Shown: positions 1 through 11,067, counted from the first letter of the stretch. The stretch: DNA of 64,000 nucleotides from Vibrio sp. B1FLJ16 (GCF_905175385.1 NZ_HG992749.1:2914001-2978000); one strand, 5' to 3'. The notes: a model not told the origin generated them from the sequence alone. A program made the numbers and translations.

Positions 1-153
1 AGGTTTGAACGTACGATAGTTGATCGTTTCAGGTTTTTTAACTTCACCGAAAGACCATGAACGGATCATGTCTGGTGAAGATAGACCGATTTTGATTGCA
101 TCAAACTCTTCGGTCTTATGCTGTGCTTTTAGAAAGTTTAATAAGTCTTTCAC
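1..153 (-). CDS. rpoC: RNA polymerase beta' subunit, N-terminal 51 residues (partial)
   Basis: This is the 5' end of rpoC, which runs off the left edge of the window. The 51 visible residues begin [11 protein letters not shown] and include [24 protein letters not shown], the highly conserved beta' N-terminus that precedes the zinc-binding region. The start is GTG (cac on the plus strand at 151-153), with a GGAG-type ribosome binding site about six bases upstream. It lies 87 bp downstream of rpoB on the same strand, as expected for the rpoBC operon. The beta' subunit forms the catalytic clamp of RNA polymerase. Identification is secure, but most of the gene is outside the window. Confidence 0.97.
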   Translation of the reverse strand, partial: MKDLLNFLKAQHKTEEFDAIKIGLSSPDMIRSWSFGEVKKPETINYRTFKP

Positions 154-240
154 AATCAGCTCCTGTAAGGAGTTAAAAGCAGCCAGCCAAGCGCTAGCTG
201 CTTTCTACCAGATAATCACTTTTCTCAAATGAGAAAGGGA

Positions 241-3200
241 TTACTCTTCGTCTTCTAGCTCGATGTTGATACCTAGCGAGCGAATCTCTTTCAACAATAC
301 GTTGAACGATTCTGGCATACCAGGTTCCATGCTGTGGCTTCCGTCTACGATGTTCTTGTACATCTTAGTACGGCCGTTAACGTCATCCGACTTAACAGTT
401 AGCATTTCTTGTAGAGTGTAAGCAGCACCGTATGCTTCTAGTGCCCATACTTCCATCTCACCGAAACGCTGACCACCGAACTGAGCTTTACCACCAAGTG
501 GTTGCTGAGTTACTAGGCTGTACGAACCAGTTGAACGAGCGTGCATCTTGTCATCAACAAGGTGGTTTAGTTTCAGCATGTACATGTAACCTACAGTTAC
601 AGGACGCTCAAACGCATCACCTGTGCGACCATCAAACAGCGTTAGCTGACCAGACGTTGGTAGGTCTGCTAGTTTTAGAAGCTCTTTGATTAGCGGCTCA
701 GAAGCACCGTCAAATACTGGCGTCGCGATTGGTAGACCGCCACGTAGGTTTTTGATCAGTGTACGAACTTCGTCGTCAGACAGAGAAGCAACGTCTACTT
801 TCTGGCGAGTTTCGCCTAGATCGTAAACTTTCTGCAGGAACTCGCGGAATTTCGCTAGTTCTTGCTGCTCTTTAACCATCTGGTTGATCTTGTCACCGAT
901 ACCTTTCGCTGCCAGACCTAAGTGAACTTCTAGGATCTGACCGATGTTCATACGCGAAGGTACACCCAGTGGGTTAAGTACGATGTCTACAGGCTGACCT
1001 TTCTCATCGTATGGCATGTCTTCAACAGGGTTGATCTTAGAGATTACACCCTTGTTACCGTGACGACCCGCCATCTTATCACCAGGCTGGATACGACGTT
1101 TAACCGCTAGGTAAACCTTAACGATCTTCAGTACGCCAGGTGCTAGATCATCACCTTGAGTGATCTTACGACGCTTAGTTTCAAACTTCTTATCGAAGTC
1201 GGCTTTTAGCTCGTCCCACTGCTCAGCAAGTTGCTCTAGCTGAGTTTGTAGTGCGTCATCTTCTAGCGTTAGCTCTAGCCACTTCTTACGTTCAGTAGAC
1301 TCAAGTTTCGCTTCAGAGTAACCGCCTTCAATCAGAACAGCTTTAACACGGTTTAGAAGGCCACCCTCAAGAATCTGGAATTCTTCAGTTAGGTCTTTCT
1401 TCGCTTCTTTAAGCTGCATCTGTTCGATTTCAAGCGCACGCTTGTCTTTCTCTACGCCATCGCGAGTGAAGACTTGAACGTCGATGATCGTACCTGATAC
1501 AGAGTTCGGTACACGTAGTGACGTATCTTTAACATCCGATGCTTTTTCACCGAAGATTGCGCGTAGTAGCTTCTCTTCAGGCGTTAGCTGAGTTTCACCT
1601 TTAGGCGTTACTTTACCAACTAGGATGTCGCCACCCTTAACTTCAGCACCAATGTAAACGATACCTGACTCGTCTAGTTTAGACAGAGCAGATTCACCTA
1701 CGTTTGGAATATCCGCTGTGATCTCTTCAGAGCCCAGCTTAGTATCACGTGCCACACAAGTCAGTTCTTGGATGTGGATTGTCGTGAAGCGGTCTTCTTG
1801 AACTACGCGCTCAGATACTAGGATCGAGTCTTCGAAGTTGTAACCGTTCCAAGGCATGAACGCGATACGCATGTTTTGACCAAGCGCTAGCTCACCAAGG
1901 TCTGTTGAAGGACCATCAGCAAGTACGTCGCCACGTGCTACAGGTTCACCTGGCATTACACATGGGCGCTGGTTGATACATGTGTTCTGGTTAGAACGTG
2001 TGTATTTAGTCAGGTTGTAGATGTCGATACCTGCTTCACCAGGTACTAGCTCTTCTTCGTTTACTTTAACAACGATACGAGAAGCATCTACAGACTGAAT
2101 TACACCACCACGCTTAGCAACCGCAGTTACACCTGAGTCAACGGCTACGTTACGTTCAATACCAGTACCAACAAGCGGTTTATCAGCTTTCAGCGTTGGA
2201 ACTGCCTGACGTTGCATGTTCGCACCCATCAATGCACGGTTCGCATCATCGTGTTCTAGGAACGGGATAAGCGATGCAGCGATAGATACAACCTGGTTTG
2301 TCGCAACGTCCATGTACTGAGCGTGCTCACGAGGGTGTAGACCAGATTCACCTTTCTGACGAGCTGTGATCAGCTCATCTGCAAACGTACCTTCTTCAGT
2401 TAACGCAGCGTTAGCCTGTGCGATAACGAATTGGCCTTCTTCGATTGCAGATAGGTAATCTACTTCGTCTGTCACCACGCCATCTACAACGCGACGGTAT
2501 GGAGTCTCTAGGAAACCGTACTCGTTACAACGCGCAAAAGCAGATAGAGAGTTGATCAGACCGATGTTTGGACCTTCAGGCGTTTCGATAGGACATAGAC
2601 GGCCGTAGTGAGTTACGTGTACGTCTCGAACTTCGAAGCCAGCACGTTCACGAGTCAGACCGCCAGGACCCAATGCAGAAATACGACGCTTGTGCGTTAC
2701 TTCTGACAGCGGGTTGTTTTGGTCCATAAACTGTGACAGCTGTGAAGAGCCAAAGAATTCTTTAACGGCTGCAGAGATTGGCTTAGCGTTGATCAGGTCT
2801 TGAGGCATGATCGCATCAAGGTCGCCCAGACTCAGACGCTCTTTAACTGCACGCTCAACACGTACCAGACCTACACGGAACTGGTTCTCAGCCATTTCGC
2901 CTACAGAACGGATACGACGGTTACCTAGGTGGTCGATATCGTCCACTTCGCCGATACCGTTACGGATCGCGATAAGCTTCTTCATCACTTCGATGATATC
3001 TGTTTCATCAAGTGTGCCTTGCTCTTGAGCATCTTCACGCGCGATAGAGCTGTTGAACTTCATACGACCAACAGTCGATAGATCGTAACGCTCTTCAGAG
3101 AAGAATAGGCTTTCGAATAATGCTTCTGCAGCTTCTTTTGTTGGCGGCTCACCAGGGCGCATCATGCGGTAGATTTCTACCAGTGCAGAAATACGATCAA

Positions 3201-4269
3201 CCGTGCTGTCGATACGTAGAGTTTCTGACATGAATGGACCGTGGTCTAGATCGTTCGTAAACAGAACTTCTAGCGCTTTGTGGCCAGCCTGAGATAGATT
3301 CGCTAGTGCTTCCAGGCTGATTTCCTGGTTTGCATTAACAATGATCTCGCCTGTTGCTTCGTTGATGTAATCTTTCGATGCAACTTTACCAACGATGTAC
3401 TCAACTGGTACTTCGATATGGTCAATGCCGTCTTTTTCTAGTTGACGGATATGACGAGCTGTTACGCGACGACCTTGCTCAACGTAAACTTTACCATCAG
3501 CTTCGATGTCGAATGACGCAGTTTCACCACGTAGACGATCAGGAACCAACTCCATAAGAAGAGTTTGGTCTTTCACTTCGAAGTTCACTTTCTCGAAGAA
3601 GATATCTAAGATTTCTTCAGTCGATTTACCTAGTGCACGAAGGATGATCGATGCTGGTAGCTTACGACGGCGGTCGATACGAACGTACAGGTTATCCTTA
3701 GGATCGAACTCGAAATCAAGCCATGAACCACGGTAAGGGATAACGCGTGCGTTGTATAAAACTTTACCTGAAGAGTGGGTCTTACCCTTATCGCTGTCGA
3801 AGAACACGCCTGGGCTTCGGTGCAGCTGGGATACGATAACCCTCTCGGTACCGTTGATTACGAAGGTACCATTGTCTGTCATGAGTGGAATTTCGCCCAT
3901 GTAGACTTCTTGTTCTTTAATGTCTTTTACAGTACCTGCTGGCGCGTCTTTATCAAAGATAACTAGGCGTAGTTTTACACGTAGTGGCTTTGAGTAAGTT
4001 ACACCGCGGATTTGACATTCTTTAACGTCAAAAACTGGCTCACCAAGACGGTAGCTAACGTATTGCAGCTCAGAATTGCCGTTGTAGCTCTGAATTGGAA
4101 ATACAGAACGGAAAGCAGCTTCAAGACCGTATTGACCTTCAGGATCCTGTTCGATAAATTTGTCGAACGAATCGAGCTGGATCGATAGCAGGTATGGAAT
4201 GTCCAAAACTTGTGGACGAGTACCAAAGTCCTTACGGATGCGCTTTTTCTCGGTATAAGAGTAAACCAT
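241..4269 (-). CDS. rpoB: DNA-directed RNA polymerase beta subunit
   Basis: RpoB is the beta subunit of RNA polymerase. The 1342 residues match the E. coli length. It starts [16 protein letters not shown] and ends in the acidic tail NIELEDEE. The rifampicin region is visible and looks wild type ([23 protein letters not shown], with the D, S and H/R positions that mutate in resistant strains intact), followed by the conserved [14 protein letters not shown]. The C-terminal clamp segment ([19 protein letters not shown]) is present. rplL lies upstream across a 250-bp leader with an attenuator and a hairpin, and rpoC follows, so beta and beta' are cotranscribed. ATG start at 4267-4269. Confidence 0.99.
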   Translation of the reverse strand: MVYSYTEKKRIRKDFGTRPQVLDIPYLLSIQLDSFDKFIEQDPEGQYGLEAAFRSVFPIQSYNGNSELQYVSYRLGEPVFDVKECQIRGVTYSKPLRVKLRLVIFDKDAPAGTVKDIKEQEVYMGEIPLMTDNGTFVINGTERVIVSQLHRSPGVFFDSDKGKTHSSGKVLYNARVIPYRGSWLDFEFDPKDNLYVRIDRRRKLPASIILRALGKSTEEILDIFFEKVNFEVKDQTLLMELVPDRLRGETASFDIEADGKVYVEQGRRVTARHIRQLEKDGIDHIEVPVEYIVGKVASKDYINEATGEIIVNANQEISLEALANLSQAGHKALEVLFTNDLDHGPFMSETLRIDSTVDRISALVEIYRMMRPGEPPTKEAAEALFESLFFSEERYDLSTVGRMKFNSSIAREDAQEQGTLDETDIIEVMKKLIAIRNGIGEVDDIDHLGNRRIRSVGEMAENQFRVGLVRVERAVKERLSLGDLDAIMPQDLINAKPISAAVKEFFGSSQLSQFMDQNNPLSEVTHKRRISALGPGGLTRERAGFEVRDVHVTHYGRLCPIETPEGPNIGLINSLSAFARCNEYGFLETPYRRVVDGVVTDEVDYLSAIEEGQFVIAQANAALTEEGTFADELITARQKGESGLHPREHAQYMDVATNQVVSIAASLIPFLEHDDANRALMGANMQRQAVPTLKADKPLVGTGIERNVAVDSGVTAVAKRGGVIQSVDASRIVVKVNEEELVPGEAGIDIYNLTKYTRSNQNTCINQRPCVMPGEPVARGDVLADGPSTDLGELALGQNMRIAFMPWNGYNFEDSILVSERVVQEDRFTTIHIQELTCVARDTKLGSEEITADIPNVGESALSKLDESGIVYIGAEVKGGDILVGKVTPKGETQLTPEEKLLRAIFGEKASDVKDTSLRVPNSVSGTIIDVQVFTRDGVEKDKRALEIEQMQLKEAKKDLTEEFQILEGGLLNRVKAVLIEGGYSEAKLESTERKKWLELTLEDDALQTQLEQLAEQWDELKADFDKKFETKRRKITQGDDLAPGVLKIVKVYLAVKRRIQPGDKMAGRHGNKGVISKINPVEDMPYDEKGQPVDIVLNPLGVPSRMNIGQILEVHLGLAAKGIGDKINQMVKEQQELAKFREFLQKVYDLGETRQKVDVASLSDDEVRTLIKNLRGGLPIATPVFDGASEPLIKELLKLADLPTSGQLTLFDGRTGDAFERPVTVGYMYMLKLNHLVDDKMHARSTGSYSLVTQQPLGGKAQFGGQRFGEMEVWALEAYGAAYTLQEMLTVKSDDVNGRTKMYKNIVDGSHSMEPGMPESFNVLLKEIRSLGINIELEDEE

Positions 4270-4370
4270 GGGGTTCCTCAGCTCGCTGATAAGTGACCCA
4301 AACTGTCCGCCCGCTCCTAGTTACTTAAGGGGGGTAAGGGACAGTGACTAAATAGCTGTTTACTGTAGTG

Positions 4371-4398
4371 ACATTTCATTTCGAAAGAATGAAATGTT
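4371..4398 (-). other. Hairpin in the rplL-rpoB intergenic mRNA (possible processing site)
   Basis: A perfect 10-bp inverted repeat (ACATTTCATT / AATGAAATGT) with an 8-base loop lies about 100 bases before the rpoB start on the coding strand. It has no T-run on the downstream side of the minus strand, so it is not a normal terminator for this operon. In E. coli the same interval holds an RNase III site that separates rplL from rpoBC mRNA. The same role here is inference from position and structure. Confidence 0.5.
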
Positions 4399-4456
4399 TT
4401 TTGCATGGGTATTAGGCGCTTAAACAGCGGGAAAATTCACCTATACCCTACAGCGC

Positions 4457-4486
4457 AAAAAGGCCGGTGGTTAAAAAACCACCAGC
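4457..4486 (-). terminator. rplL-rpoB attenuator / intrinsic terminator
   Basis: Read on the minus strand just after rplL, GGCTGGTGG and CCACCGGCC form a 9-bp stem (one G-U pair) around a short T/A loop, followed at once by TTTTT. This is an intrinsic terminator. In enterobacteria a partial terminator here lets ribosomal protein genes be transcribed more than rpoBC, and the same use fits here because rpoB has to be reached by read-through. Confidence 0.8.
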
Positions 4487-4520
4487 CAATTAGCCGTTAG
4501 GCTAAGAAACTATGCAATAA

Positions 4521-4889
4521 TTACTTAACAGCAACAGTTGCACCAGCTTCTTCTAGCTGAGCTTTAAGTGCGTCAGCTTCTGCTTTGTCAACACCTTCTT
4601 TAAGAGGTGCTGGAGCGCCGTCTACAAGAGCTTTAGCTTCTTTAAGACCTAGGCCAGTTGCGCCACGTACTGCTTTGATTACAGCAACTTTGTTACCGCC
4701 AGCAGATTCTAGGATTACGTCAAATTCAGTTTGCTCAGCTGCAGCTTCGCCGCCAGCAGCGCCGCCAGCTACAACAGCAGCAGCAGCAGTAACACCGAAT
4801 TTCTCTTCCATAGCTTCGATTAGTTCAACAACTTGCATTACAGACATTTCTGCAACTGCGTCTAGGATTTGCTCGTTAGTAATAGACAT
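4521..4889 (-). CDS. rplL: 50S ribosomal protein L7/L12
   Basis: The stalk protein L7/L12 binds L10 as dimers and recruits translational GTPases. The product is 122 residues, close to the E. coli 121. It shows the N-terminal dimerisation region ([24 protein letters not shown]), an Ala/Gly-rich hinge at about residues 36-52, and the C-terminal factor-binding domain with [24 protein letters not shown]. The gene lies 60 bp downstream of rplJ on the same strand and is followed by the attenuator. The start is ATG with a fair ribosome binding site. Confidence 0.99.
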   Translation of the reverse strand: MSITNEQILDAVAEMSVMQVVELIEAMEEKFGVTAAAAVVAGGAAGGEAAAEQTEFDVILESAGGNKVAVIKAVRGATGLGLKEAKALVDGAPAPLKEGVDKAEADALKAQLEEAGATVAVK

Positions 4890-4949
4890 AACAATTCTCT
4901 TTTAAGTCAACAATAAGTTTATTAAGCAACCAGTAAAAAGCAAGGCTTA

Positions 4950-5438
4950 TTAAGCAGCTTCTTTTTGATCGCGGATAGCAGCGATAGTACGAACCAGCTT
5001 GCCAGCAGAAGCTTCTTTCATGCACATCATTAGGCGTGCAATTGCTTCGTCGTAAGTTGGTAGTGTCGCTAGTACTTCAGCGTCAGTTAGCGCGCCTTCA
5101 AATGCAGCAGCTTTGATCTCGAAGTCTTTGTTCTCTTTAGCGAAGTCTTTGAAAAGACGTGCTGCAGCACCTGGGTGCTCGTTAGAGAACGCGATTAGAG
5201 TAGGACCAGTGAAAGTGTCTACTAGACACTCGTAGTCTGTACCCTGAACCGCACGACGTGCAAGTGTGTTACGCACGACTTTCATGTAAACACCAGCTTC
5301 ACGAGCTTGTTTACGTAGAGAAGTCATTGCGCCAACTTCAACGCCACGAGAATCAGCTACAACTGCAGAAAGTGCACCACTGGCAGCTTCGTTGACTTCA
5401 GCAACAATTGCTTTTTTGTCTTGAAGGTTTAAAGCCAT
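4950..5438 (-). CDS. rplJ: 50S ribosomal protein L10
   Basis: L10 anchors the L7/L12 stalk to 23S rRNA and, with L12, represses its own mRNA. The 162-residue protein starts [19 protein letters not shown]. The frame is open 15 codons further upstream, but the ATG at 5436-5438 is preceded by AGGAG at a good distance and matches the family start. The conserved RNTLARRAV segment is present, and the C-terminal helix that binds L12 dimers ends RDQKEAA. It is cotranscribed with rplL and preceded by the L10 leader element and its own promoter. Confidence 0.98.
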   Translation of the reverse strand: MALNLQDKKAIVAEVNEAASGALSAVVADSRGVEVGAMTSLRKQAREAGVYMKVVRNTLARRAVQGTDYECLVDTFTGPTLIAFSNEHPGAAARLFKDFAKENKDFEIKAAAFEGALTDAEVLATLPTYDEAIARLMMCMKEASAGKLVRTIAAIRDQKEAA

Positions 5439-5544
5439 CTTGGATTTACTCCTGGTTGTCGTTACACCACTCACTATTATCACAACAGTGAGAGCTATTT
5501 AGGTGCATTCCCAGAAGAAAGTTAACTATTAAATATAGAGCTTT

Positions 5545-5640
5545 CTGTCAGTTCGGGCACCATCTACGTAGGATAATTAAGTTTGATAATAAACAAACAC
5601 CTACGGTCTTGGACGGAGACTGGGTCTTAATTCAATTCGA
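5545..5640 (-). promoter_or_regulatory. L10 (rplJ) autoregulatory leader
   Basis: The rplJ 5' untranslated region holds the two halves of the conserved L10 leader: ACCGTAGGTG (minus strand, around 5600-5609) and TCCTACGTAGATGGTG (around 5558-5574), separated by an A/T-rich loop. In E. coli this structure is bound by the L10-L12 complex to shut off rplJL translation. The pairing of CCGTAGG with CCTACG(T)A is visible. The exact folded limits are approximate. Confidence 0.8.
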
Positions 5641-5698
5641 ACTAGGAGACAGTTCAAAGAACCAAAGTTCAGCCCCAACCACAAATATTAGGCGCAAA

Positions 5699-5726
5699 AT
5701 TATACATCAATTCTGCGCCTAAGCAA
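5699..5726 (-). promoter_or_regulatory. Candidate sigma70 promoter for rplJL-rpoBC
   Basis: On the minus strand TTGCTT (5721-5726) is followed after 16 bases by a consensus TATAAT (5699-5704). It starts six bases after the rplA stop codon and matches the position of the E. coli L10 promoter. The -10 lies inside a GGCGCA/TGCGCC inverted repeat that has no T-run, so that repeat is probably not a terminator. Confidence 0.6.
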
Positions 5727-5731
5727 ATAAA

Positions 5732-6433
5732 TTATGCTTGAGTGTTCAGGCTAGCCTGATCAACAGCAACACCAGCACCCATAGTAGTAGAGATGCTTAC
5801 TTTCTTCAGGAAAGTACCTTTCGCTGAAGATGGCTTAGCTTTCTTAAGAGCGATTAGAAGAGACTCTAGGTTCTCTTTGATCTGCTCTGCAGAGAAGTTA
5901 GCTTTACCGATAGTAGTGTGGATGATGCCGTTTTTGTCGTTACGGTAACGAACCTGACCAGCTTTAGCGTTCTTAACAGCTTCAGCAACGTTAGGAGTTA
6001 CAGTACCAACTTTAGGGTTTGGCATTAGACCGCGAGGACCTAGGATAGTACCTAGCTGACCTACAACGCGCATTGCATCTGGAGAAGCAACAACTACGTC
6101 AAAGTTCATTTCGCCTTTCTTCACTTGCTCAGCAAGATCTTCCATACCAACGATGTCTGCGCCAGCTTCTTTAGCTGCTTCAGCGTTTGCACCTTGAGTG
6201 AACACTGCAACGCGGATTTCACGGCCAGTACCGTGAGGTAGCACAGTTGCACCACGTACGTTCTGGTCAGATTTACGAGCATCGATGCCTAGGTTAACTG
6301 CAACATCTACAGACTCAACGAATTTAGCAGTAGCTAGTTCTTGAAGAAGAGCAACAGCTTCGTTGATGTCGTATTCTTTAGTTACGTCAACTTTTTCGCG
6401 GATTACGCGCATGCGCTTAGTTAGTTTTGCCAT
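5732..6433 (-). CDS. rplA: 50S ribosomal protein L1
   Basis: L1 forms the mobile L1 stalk of the large subunit and represses translation of the rplKA mRNA. The 233-residue product has [16 protein letters not shown] at the start. The two-domain L1 fold signatures are present: the conserved central [16 protein letters not shown] and the C-terminal [17 protein letters not shown]. The start codon is four bases after the rplK stop, so the pair is translationally coupled in the usual rplKA operon. No oddities. Confidence 0.99.
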   Translation of the reverse strand: MAKLTKRMRVIREKVDVTKEYDINEAVALLQELATAKFVESVDVAVNLGIDARKSDQNVRGATVLPHGTGREIRVAVFTQGANAEAAKEAGADIVGMEDLAEQVKKGEMNFDVVVASPDAMRVVGQLGTILGPRGLMPNPKVGTVTPNVAEAVKNAKAGQVRYRNDKNGIIHTTIGKANFSAEQIKENLESLLIALKKAKPSSAKGTFLKKVSISTTMGAGVAVDQASLNTQA

Positions 6434-6437
6434 GATC

Positions 6438-6866
6438 TTAACCCTCTACCACTAGGCCCATTGAACGAGCAGTACCCGCAATAGAACGCTTCATCGCTTC
6501 GATATCAGCACCAGTCATATCAGCAGCTTTAGTTTCTGCGATTTCTTGGATTTGAGCGTCAGTTACCGTACCAACTTTTTCAGTGTTTGGACGACCTGAA
6601 CCAGACTTAACGCCAGCAGCTTTCTTAAGTAGAACAGCAGCAGGTGGAGTCTTAGTTACGAACGTGAAAGAACGGTCGTTGTAAACAGTGATAACAACTG
6701 GAGTAGGTAGACCTTTCTCGATAGATTCTGTTTTCGCGTTGAACGCTTTACAGAATTCCATGATGTTAACACCGTGTTGACCTAGTGCAGGACCTACTGG
6801 TGGACTAGGGTTAGCCATACCAGCAGCAACTTGTAGCTTGATGTAAGCTTCAACTTTCTTAGCCAT
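6438..6866 (-). CDS. rplK: 50S ribosomal protein L11
   Basis: L11 binds the GTPase centre of 23S rRNA and is needed for RelA activation. The ATG at 6864-6866 gives 142 residues, exactly the E. coli length; an in-frame start eight codons upstream has no family support. Visible signatures are the Pro-rich N-terminal switch ([27 protein letters not shown]) and the C-terminal rRNA-binding domain ending RSMGLVVEG. It is the first gene of rplKA, separated from nusG by a terminator at 6949-6982. Confidence 0.99.
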   Translation of the reverse strand: MAKKVEAYIKLQVAAGMANPSPPVGPALGQHGVNIMEFCKAFNAKTESIEKGLPTPVVITVYNDRSFTFVTKTPPAAVLLKKAAGVKSGSGRPNTEKVGTVTDAQIQEIAETKAADMTGADIEAMKRSIAGTARSMGLVVEG

Positions 6867-6948
6867 GATAATTCCTAAGTTTGGGTACAAACGCTAATCA
6901 CGGATCAGCTCCCCGTTTATGTAAGATACTTTTTACTTCTTCAGAAGC

Positions 6949-6982
6949 AAAAAGGCGCGAAATTATAGTAATAATTCGCGCC
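6949..6982 (-). terminator. Intrinsic terminator after nusG
   Basis: On the minus strand GGCGCGAA and TTCGCGCC pair across an A/T-rich loop and are followed by TTTTTGC. It lies 48 bp after the nusG stop and before rplK, so rplKA either has its own promoter in the remaining leader or depends on read-through. Confidence 0.8.
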
Positions 6983-7030
6983 TTATACAACCCTAAAAAG
7001 GTGGTTTTTTATACTCTTTGAATAAGAGTC

Positions 7031-7579
7031 TTAGTCGAGTTTTTCAACCTGACCAAATTCAAGCTCAACTGGTGTCGCACGACCAAAGATCGATACAGAC
7101 ACTTTCAGGCGGCTCTTCTCGTAATCCACTTCTTCAACAGTACCGTTGAAGTCAGCAAATGGACCTTCATTAACACGTACTACTTCACCCGCTTCGTACA
7201 TAGTACGCGGACGAGGAGCTTCACTCGCTTTCTCAAGACGATTGAGAATCGCATCAGCTTCTTTATCTGTGATAGGTGCTGGACGGTCTGAGGTACCACC
7301 AATGAAGCCCATGACACGCGGCACACTACGTACTAAGTGCCATGATTCATCGTTCATGATCATCTGAACAAGGACGTAACCTGGGAAGAACTTACGCTCA
7401 GATTTGCGGCGCTGACCCGCGCGCATTTCTACTACTTCTTCAGTAGGAACCAGTACTTCACCGAATAGCTCTTCCATGCCGTGCATTTTGATATGCTCGC
7501 GCAGTGATTGAGCTACACGACCTTCAAATCCAGAGAAGGCTTGAACCACATACCAGCGTTTTTTTGGAGCTTCACTCAT
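7031..7579 (-). CDS. nusG: Transcription termination/antitermination factor NusG
   Basis: NusG binds the RNA polymerase clamp, raises processivity, and links polymerase to Rho or to ribosomal S10. The 182 residues (E. coli 181) show the NGN domain ([43 protein letters not shown]) and the C-terminal KOW domain ([36 protein letters not shown]). It follows secE by 13 bp, the usual secE-nusG operon. ATG start, no unusual residue seen. Confidence 0.99.
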   Translation of the reverse strand: MSEAPKKRWYVVQAFSGFEGRVAQSLREHIKMHGMEELFGEVLVPTEEVVEMRAGQRRKSERKFFPGYVLVQMIMNDESWHLVRSVPRVMGFIGGTSDRPAPITDKEADAILNRLEKASEAPRPRTMYEAGEVVRVNEGPFADFNGTVEEVDYEKSRLKVSVSIFGRATPVELEFGQVEKLD

Positions 7580-7592
7580 GAATTAAAACCCT

Positions 7593-7973
7593 CTATACCC
7601 CAGTCGCTAGAGCTACCAGACGAACCATAATTCCGTCAATACCCCATAGCACTAGAGCCATTACAATACTTACAGCTAAAACGATCAGTGTTGTTTGCAT
7701 GGTTTCTTGGCGAGTAGGCCAAACAACTTTACGTACTTCCATACGCGATTCTTTTGCAAAACTGATCGCTGCTTTACCTTTAGTCGTTGTTGCTGCAACG
7801 CCAAGAGCAGCTGCAATCAGAACAACAGCGCCTGCAGCGCGAACCACTACAGACATTTCACCATACAGGTAATTACCCACAACAGCGGCAGCGGCCAATA
7901 CGAAAGCGACGATCCACTTAAACGTATCTGCTGCATTTGAGCTATCAGGAGTTTCAGCATTATTTGCTTTCAT
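7593..7973 (-). CDS. secE: Preprotein translocase subunit SecE
   Basis: SecE stabilises SecY in the inner-membrane translocon. The product has 126 residues (E. coli 127) and the three-helix gammaproteobacterial form: two N-terminal membrane segments at about 19-36 and 43-62, then the conserved amphipathic stretch ESRMEVRKVVWPTRQETMQTT and a third membrane helix. The VWPTRQE signature is diagnostic. The gene starts the secE-nusG transcript and is separated from tuf by a strong terminator. Confidence 0.98.
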   Translation of the reverse strand: MKANNAETPDSSNAADTFKWIVAFVLAAAAVVGNYLYGEMSVVVRAAGAVVLIAAALGVAATTTKGKAAISFAKESRMEVRKVVWPTRQETMQTTLIVLAVSIVMALVLWGIDGIMVRLVALATGV

Positions 7974-8040
7974 AAAACCAACCTGTTACAAGTCTTAATA
8001 TAGACGACAACGACCCCGCTGTTGCAGGGCAAACTCCATA

Positions 8041-8093
8041 TCGCTGAAAAAACAGCGAACTCTTCTTAAGATTAAGCAGCTTTGCTTAATCTT
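8041..8093 (-). other. Two hairpins in the secE leader region
   Basis: Between the tuf terminator and secE are two successive inverted repeats: AAGATTAAGCA/TGCTTAATCTT (8069-8093) and TCGCTG/CAGCGA around a run of A/T (8041-8058). Neither has a T-run in the minus direction typical of a terminator. They would fold in a secE-nusG leader if transcription begins upstream. Function unknown. Confidence 0.4.
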
Positions 8094-8149
8094 GCTCCGC
8101 ACCCAGTAACTTCTGAACAAGAAAACAGCAAAAATTATGTTGAGTGCAG

Positions 8150-8177
8150 AAAAAGGGCATCAAATGATGCCCTTTTT
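8150..8177 (-). terminator. Intrinsic terminator after tuf
   Basis: AAAAAGGGCATCA and TGATGCCCTTTTT form a near-perfect hairpin 62 bp beyond the tuf stop. It is symmetrical enough to work in both directions, but only the minus-strand tRNA-tuf transcript needs it here. Confidence 0.9.
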
Positions 8178-8238
8178 GCTACTGGTTCGTCAAATCTAAT
8201 TCAAGATTTTCAGAAACTATCGCCTAATTCGTTAAGAA

Positions 8239-9423
8239 TTAGTCGAAGATCTTAGCAACAACACCAGCACCTACTGTACGGCCACCTTCACGGATCGCGA
8301 AACGTAAACCTTCGTCCATTGCGATTGGTGCGATTAGCTCAACAGTCATCTGTACGTTGTCACCAGGCATTACCATTTCTACGCCGTCTGGTAGAGTGAT
8401 GTCACCAGTTACGTCAGTTGTACGGAAGTAGAACTGTGGACGGTAGCCTTTGAAGAATGGAGTGTGACGACCACCTTCATCTTTAGACAGTACGTATACT
8501 TCTGATTCAAACTTAGTGTGTGGAGTGATTGAACCTGGCTTAGCTAGTACTTGACCACGTTCTACTTCGTCACGCTTAGTACCACGTAGAAGTGCACCAA
8601 CGTTCTCACCCGCACGACCTTCGTCTAGAAGCTTACGGAACATTTCAACACCAGTACATGTAGTAGTAGTAGTGTCTTTGATACCTACGATAGCAACTTC
8701 GTCACCTACGTTCAGGATACCACGTTCGATACGGCCAGTTACTACTGTACCACGGCCTTGGATCGAGAATACGTCTTCGATAGGCATTAGGAACGGTAGA
8801 TCGATTGCACGCTCTGGCTCTGGGATGTATGAATCTAGCGCTTCAGCTAGTTCAACGATTTTTGCTTCCCACTGCTCTTCGCCGTTTAGTGCGCCTAGTG
8901 CAGAACCTTGGATAACTGGTAGGTCATCACCTGGGAAGTCGTATTCAGAAAGAAGTTCACGAACTTCCATTTCTACTAGTTCTAGTAGCTCTTCATCGTC
9001 AACCATGTCACATTTGTTCATGAATACGATGATGTATGGGATACCAACCTGACGGCCTAGTAGGATGTGCTCACGAGTTTGTGGCATTGGGCCATCTGTC
9101 GCAGCAACAACTAGGATACCACCGTCCATCTGAGCAGCACCAGTGATCATGTTTTTAACGTAGTCCGCGTGTCCTGGACAGTCAACGTGTGCGTAGTGAC
9201 GGCTTGGAGTGTCGTACTCTACGTGAGACGTTGCGATTGTGATACCACGCTCACGCTCTTCTGGAGCGTTATCGATAGATGCGAAGTCACGAGCAGCACC
9301 GCCGTATACTTTTGCAAGAGTAGTACAGATAGCAGCAGTTAGAGTTGTTTTACCGTGGTCAACGTGGCCGATAGTACCAACGTTTACGTGCGGTTTTACA
9401 CGTTCAAATTTTTCTTTAGACAT
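8239..9423 (-). CDS. tuf: Elongation factor Tu
   Basis: EF-Tu delivers aminoacyl-tRNA to the ribosome. The ATG at 9421-9423 gives 394 residues ([27 protein letters not shown]). The frame is open 16 codons further, but that part lies in the tRNA-tuf spacer. The G motifs are intact: GHVDHGKT (G1), RGITI (G2), DCPGHADY (G3), NKCD (G4) and GSAL (G5). Four tRNA genes lie directly upstream in the E. coli tufB order, so this copy corresponds to tufB. Another tuf copy near fusA is likely elsewhere but cannot be seen here. Confidence 0.99.
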   Translation of the reverse strand: MSKEKFERVKPHVNVGTIGHVDHGKTTLTAAICTTLAKVYGGAARDFASIDNAPEERERGITIATSHVEYDTPSRHYAHVDCPGHADYVKNMITGAAQMDGGILVVAATDGPMPQTREHILLGRQVGIPYIIVFMNKCDMVDDEELLELVEMEVRELLSEYDFPGDDLPVIQGSALGALNGEEQWEAKIVELAEALDSYIPEPERAIDLPFLMPIEDVFSIQGRGTVVTGRIERGILNVGDEVAIVGIKDTTTTTCTGVEMFRKLLDEGRAGENVGALLRGTKRDEVERGQVLAKPGSITPHTKFESEVYVLSKDEGGRHTPFFKGYRPQFYFRTTDVTGDITLPDGVEMVMPGDNVQMTVELIAPIAMDEGLRFAIREGGRTVGAGVVAKIFD

Positions 9424-9523
9424 GAGTGGTCCCTCTAGGTACGGATTTTGGTGGCCCAAATGACCACGCAACCAAAAAAGATTATTGGTAAATCTAATAT
9501 CAAAAGGAAATAAACTTGAGAGC

Positions 9524-9599
<76 letters not shown>

Positions 9600-9612
9600 A
9601 CTCAAATTAGAG

Positions 9613-9687
<75 letters not shown>

Positions 9688-9722
9688 AACACGTAACTCT
9701 GAGAGCTATTTCCTAAAGAATA

Positions 9723-9807
<85 letters not shown>

Positions 9808-9861
9808 AAAATTTCTAGCCATTCTCACTACTAATTGCTTCTCGTAAGAAACAGGAGAGAA

Positions 9862-9937
<76 letters not shown>

Positions 9938-9950
9938 ATAAGTGGAGCGC

Positions 9951-9979
9951 ATTCTATTGAATGATTTTCTAGGTTGCAA
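9951..9979 (-). promoter_or_regulatory. Strong sigma70 promoter of the tRNA-tuf operon, stringent type
   Basis: On the minus strand TTGCAA (9974-9979) and TAGAAT (9951-9956) are separated by 17 bases, and a GCGC discriminator follows directly after the -10. A long A/T-rich tract lies upstream (about 9985-10020) and could act as an UP element. A GC-rich discriminator is the known feature of tRNA and rRNA promoters under ppGpp/DksA control. Confidence 0.75.
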
Positions 9980-10143
9980 TAGTAATTTAAAAAAAAATCG
10001 TAAAAATCGATTTTTTACATTCATTTGCCGCAAAAACATACAATCTCCGCTTTTTTAAAGCAAACTTCGACTTCCGTCGCTTGCTTTAAAGTGCGCTTAA
10101 TGTATGTTCATGCTCTCAATGAAACCAAGGATAAAAGAGACCC

Positions 10144-11067
10144 ATGAGTCCATTTTTGTCATTTGACCGTGCCAACTGGGCAGAACTGCGCAACTCTGTA
10201 CCGATGACACTTTCCGAAGACGATTTGATCGCGCTTCAGGGCATAAATGAAAACCTTACCATGGAGGAAGCTGTAGAAATCTACCTGCCTTTGTCTCGCC
10301 TGCTGAATTTGTATGTACAAGCCCGCCAGAGCCGTAATTCGGTTTTGCAGCAGTTCCTCAATACCGAGGAACATGCCCCACCCTTTGTCATCGGCATCGC
10401 TGGTAGTGTTGCTGTAGGTAAGAGTACGACAGCCCGTATTCTGAAAGCGCTGCTTTCTCGTTGGGAAAATCACCCGAAGGTATCGTTAGTCACAACAGAT
10501 GGCTTTTTATATCCGAAAAAAGTCTTGGAAGAAAAGGGTATTATGCATCGTAAAGGCTTTCCTGAGTCTTATGATATCAAACGCCTGGTCGAATTTATGT
10601 CTGATGTCAAAGCAGGTAAACCAAACCTTGAGGTTCCTGTCTACTCTCATATCACCTATGACATTACTGACGAACTGAAAAAGGTCGACAGGCCTGATGT
10701 ACTGATCATTGAAGGGCTAAACGTATTACAGAGCGGTATGGACTACCCGCACGATCCCCATCGGGTGTTCGTTTCAGACTTCTTGGATTTTTCTATTTAT
10801 GTCGATGCCGAATCCGACACGATTGAGCAGTGGTATGTGGAAAGGTTTTTAAAATTCAGACGGGGTGCTTTTGCAAAACCCGGCTCTTATTTCAGTCACT
10901 ATACACAACTGTCGGCTGATGAAGCCAAAAGCAAAGCGAAAGAGATCTGGAATAGCATTAACGGGCTCAACTTGGAACATAACATCCTCCCTACACGGGA
11001 AAGAGCCCACTTGATTTTACATAAAGGGGTCAACCACCTTGTAGATAAGGTGTCCCTCAGAAAGTAA
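10144..11067 (+). CDS. coaA: Pantothenate kinase type I
   Basis: CoaA phosphorylates pantothenate, the first step of coenzyme A synthesis, and is feedback-inhibited by CoA. The 307 residues (E. coli 316) have a P-loop GSVAVGKS at residues 87-94, TTDGFLYP, and the conserved GFPESYD and IIEGLNVLQ segments of the prokaryotic PanK I family. It is divergent from the tRNA-tuf operon and convergent with birA, whose stop codon is eight bases away, as in the E. coli coaA-birA locus. The ATG is preceded by AAGGATAAAAGAGACCC, an acceptable ribosome binding site. Confidence 0.98.
   Translation: MSPFLSFDRANWAELRNSVPMTLSEDDLIALQGINENLTMEEAVEIYLPLSRLLNLYVQARQSRNSVLQQFLNTEEHAPPFVIGIAGSVAVGKSTTARILKALLSRWENHPKVSLVTTDGFLYPKKVLEEKGIMHRKGFPESYDIKRLVEFMSDVKAGKPNLEVPVYSHITYDITDELKKVDRPDVLIIEGLNVLQSGMDYPHDPHRVFVSDFLDFSIYVDAESDTIEQWYVERFLKFRRGAFAKPGSYFSHYTQLSADEAKSKAKEIWNSINGLNLEHNILPTRERAHLILHKGVNHLVDKVSLRK

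Noticed and set aside
2807..3966. Plus-strand frames opposite rpoB
   Set aside because: Shadows of a highly biased coding gene, with Arg/Ser-rich content and no ribosome binding site.
5692..5719. GGCGCA/TGCGCC inverted repeat after rplA
   Set aside because: No T-run in the transcribed direction, and it overlaps a good -10 element, so it is treated as part of the rplJ promoter region rather than a terminator.
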